DNA from: a virus
IMG/VR virus record: IMGVR_UViG_3300031975_001995
Location: 1-40,649 of that record
Length of the DNA stretch: 40,649 nucleotides
Reading direction: 5' to 3' (one strand)
A program made the translations under genes and the position numbers. Position 1 is the stretch's first letter. Every line of letters begins with the position of its first letter. Below the pieces are notes generated by a model that was given only the letters and a program-made list of their open reading frames with translations, was not told the DNA's origin and did not search any database. Of this stretch, positions 39,342 through 40,649 are shown in pieces.

Positions 39342-40127
39342 TTATTGAGCGTACTCGATAGCTAGTTCAAAAAGCTCTTTATTTACCTTAGTATCTTTTT
39401 TGAAGTCCGTAATTGGACGAGCTTTACGAGTAGAATCTTCGATTACATAATTAAATCGTCCGTGGATAATTTTCTCTTGGATAAGATTAAATACAGACCA
39501 TACTGAGCGATCTGCATCTTCACGACGAGTAGGTTCGATTAACTCTTGATAATTAATCTGAATAGTTTTTAACTGCTTTTCAGTAAAGCGAGACTTAACT
39601 GCTTCTTTTGCAAAGTTAATCATCTCTTGTTGAGACATTTTAGTTTCAGCCATTTTATTCATAGACTCTACAGTAAGAGGTAAAGCTTCTACAAGCTTGT
39701 TAATTACTTTAGTTACCTCTTCATAGGTATAATTAATATGACGAATTTTCATATCTGCAAAGCTTTCCTCAGCAATCACAAGACCATTAGAGCAAACCAA
39801 TCGAAATAATCCAGCCATAAATCTAAATGCTCCTAAACCATTATGAGCATTAGACATTACTATTTGAGGATAAACAATATCTCCGTTACGATCGATACTA
39901 ATATCTGGATTACGGAAGGTTACAGTGTGATGACCTGTAGTAGAACCTTTTCGTGATTTACGAGATTGAGCTTTTACTACTCCCCATCCCATAGTAGCTA
40001 GATCATCTATTACTTGAGAGGTTGGAATATGAACATACTTTTTAGAAACTCTACTATCAGGCTTACCATAAACCTCAGGGCAATTAGCAGCAATTTCAGT
40101 ACTTGTTAGAAAATTAAAATTCGACAT
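39342..40127 (-). CDS. DUF932-family protein, 261 aa
   Basis: The start is placed at MSNFNFLTS (40127), after an intergenic element; the longer reading to 40286 covers non-coding leader and the basic-protein gene. The body (DSRVSKKYVHIPTSQVIDDL; HHTVTFRNPDI; NAHNGLGAFRFMAGLFRLVCSNGL, cited in parts) matches the DUF932/phage-plasmid-like protein family, whose function is unknown. Its position ahead of the polymerase part suggests a replication-time role. Confidence 0.8.
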   Translation of the reverse strand: MSNFNFLTSTEIAANCPEVYGKPDSRVSKKYVHIPTSQVIDDLATMGWGVVKAQSRKSRKGSTTGHHTVTFRNPDISIDRNGDIVYPQIVMSNAHNGLGAFRFMAGLFRLVCSNGLVIAEESFADMKIRHINYTYEEVTKVINKLVEALPLTVESMNKMAETKMSQQEMINFAKEAVKSRFTEKQLKTIQINYQELIEPTRREDADRSVWSVFNLIQEKIIHGRFNYVIEDSTRKARPITDFKKDTKVNKELFELAIEYAQ

Positions 40128-40190
40128 ACAAAACTTTTTATTGATTAATAATATACTTAAATATAAGAATAAAGTTCCAAAGTTCCAACT
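40128..40190 (-). promoter_or_regulatory. Partial conserved element before DUF932
   Basis: The core CTTATATTTAAGTATA (40152-40167) is identical to that of copy 2, but the dyad arm and the GTAG block are not kept; a direct pair of GGAACTTT-like words replaces it. The leader is longer (about 24 nt to the ATG). Confidence 0.5.
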
Positions 40191-40212
40191 ATCTTTGGTA
40201 CTTTTTTGTATA

Positions 40213-40350
40213 TTATTTACCTTGTCCTCTATATCTTTTAGAATAATGTTTACCGTGTTTATGTGTAGAGTTTTTACTCTTAGCATGAACTCCTTTTCTT
40301 CTTACCTTTTGCTTTTCAAAAGCTCCGGAACCATATTTTACTTTTGGCAT
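40213..40350 (-). CDS. Small very basic protein, 45 aa
   Basis: ATG at 40350. The product is Lys/Arg/His/Gly-rich (KVRRKGVHAKSKNSTHKHG, ending KRYRGQGK) with no hydrophobic core. The HAKxK...KRYRGQG pattern is one I associate with short basic proteins in Bacteroidota phages, though this is from memory. A nucleic-acid or ribosome-binding role is likely. Confidence 0.6.
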   Translation of the reverse strand: MPKVKYGSGAFEKQKVRRKGVHAKSKNSTHKHGKHYSKRYRGQGK

Positions 40351-40355
40351 TTTTA

Positions 40356-40430
40356 TTATTTTTTACAATATCCTAAACAAATTTTACCTAAACTTAATTT
40401 TAAAATTAATAAACAAATTTTTCTTTTCAT
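40356..40430 (-). CDS. Possible 24-aa peptide
   Basis: An ATG at 40430, just after the lipoprotein stop, opens 24 codons (MKRKICLLILKLSLGKIC...), basic and hydrophobic. It is 5 nt ahead of the basic-protein gene. It may be chance in AT-rich sequence. Confidence 0.3.
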   Translation of the reverse strand: MKRKICLLILKLSLGKICLGYCKK

Positions 40431-40441
40431 TTTTTTTTATT

Positions 40442-40546
40442 TTATTTTTTTGAACAACATTGTTTGATTTCTTGCTTACATTCAACTTTAGATGTTGAGC
40501 AACTAACTATAAATAGTAATGCAATTAAATAACATATTTTTTTCAT
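40442..40546 (-). CDS. Tiny putative lipoprotein, 34 aa
   Basis: MKK, then a hydrophobic run LIALLFIVSC giving a lipobox ending in Cys16, then a short Cys/Lys-rich mature peptide. This is the size and form of very small phage entry-exclusion or envelope lipoproteins. Spacing from the partial gene upstream is 9 nt. Confidence 0.55.
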   Translation of the reverse strand: MKKICYLIALLFIVSCSTSKVECKQEIKQCCSKK

Positions 40547-40555
40547 AAGATTATT

Positions 40556-40648
40556 TTAAAGTGATAGTATCATATCCATTAATTCAGGTTGTGGGAAAAG
40601 ATCCGTCTTATCTTTTCTAGTGTTAGTATGTGTAAGTAATCCTTTTAC
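40556..40648 (-). CDS. Partial gene at the window edge (C-terminal 30 aa)
   Basis: An open frame enters from the right edge and ends at the TAA at 40556-40558, with the last residues DLFPQPELMDMILSL. The N-terminus is outside the window, so nothing more can be said. Confidence 0.5.
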   Translation of the reverse strand, partial: VKGLLTHTNTRKDKTDLFPQPELMDMILSL

Positions 40649-40649
40649 T

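Noticed and set aside
40128-40286. N-terminal extension of the DUF932 protein
   Set aside because: The stretch contains the promoter-like core and overlaps the basic-protein gene; the family starts at the inner ATG.
1-40649. tRNA genes, rRNA, insertion sequences, integrase or att sites
   Set aside because: None could be recognised by eye on either strand; this does not exclude a poorly conserved tRNA.

Overview
The window is an accessory-rich piece of a large, AT-rich lytic-phage genome. Every supportable gene lies on the minus strand, so transcription runs from high to low coordinates. Stops and starts overlap (ATGA, TAATG) at many junctions. The hallmark genes form a T4-type replication module: the C-terminal part of a family-B DNA polymerase, a gp45-like sliding clamp, gp44- and gp62-like clamp-loader subunits and a Cas4/RecB-like nuclease. 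A host in the Bacteroidota is likely but not proven. The hints are a signal peptide ending ANA|Q, small lipoproteins, a secreted protein whose C-terminus resembles a type IX sorting domain, and starts without Shine-Dalgarno sequences.

Layout in transcription order: (1) 40649-39342, tiny lipoprotein and basic ORFs and a DUF932 protein. (2) 39305-31787, replication and chaperones: polymerase fragment, clamp, Hsp20, GroES, GroEL, clamp loader, a MazG-like protein and a PD-(D/E)XK nuclease. (3) 31745-11863, a ribbon-helix-helix regulator behind a perfect dyad, followed by an unbroken run of 23 genes that is nearly all glycan biosynthesis. (4) 11845-3988, small unknown and membrane proteins, two DksA/TraR-type zinc fingers, a degenerate HNH protein, a GNAT, a GIY-YIG-like protein, a GMP reductase/IMPDH-family enzyme and a RadA-like ATPase. 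Several of these genes are preceded by a conserved intergenic element of about 60 bp. (5) 3983-1, a dense chain of very small ORFs, many membrane-anchored or exported.

The most striking part is the glycan island. It contains a recognisable GDP-colitose-type pathway: GDP-mannose 4,6-dehydratase, a DegT-fold enzyme with His instead of the PLP lysine as in ColD, and a GDP-fucose-synthase-like ColC candidate. Beside it is a probable CMP-ulosonic-acid module: a NeuB-type synthase without its SAF domain, a 2-hydroxyacid dehydrogenase, an enolase-superfamily acid-sugar dehydratase and a CMP-sugar transferase. Around them are about ten glycosyltransferases, two methyltransferases, a WbqC-like protein, a second aminotransferase and an epimerase. 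The phage therefore appears able to build and transfer an unusual deoxy-sugar glycan, either to remodel the infected cell surface or to decorate virions. The GroEL/GroES/Hsp20 set beside the replication genes suggests a phage that supplies its own folding machinery. Functional statements are inferred from sequence by eye; no database search was run.
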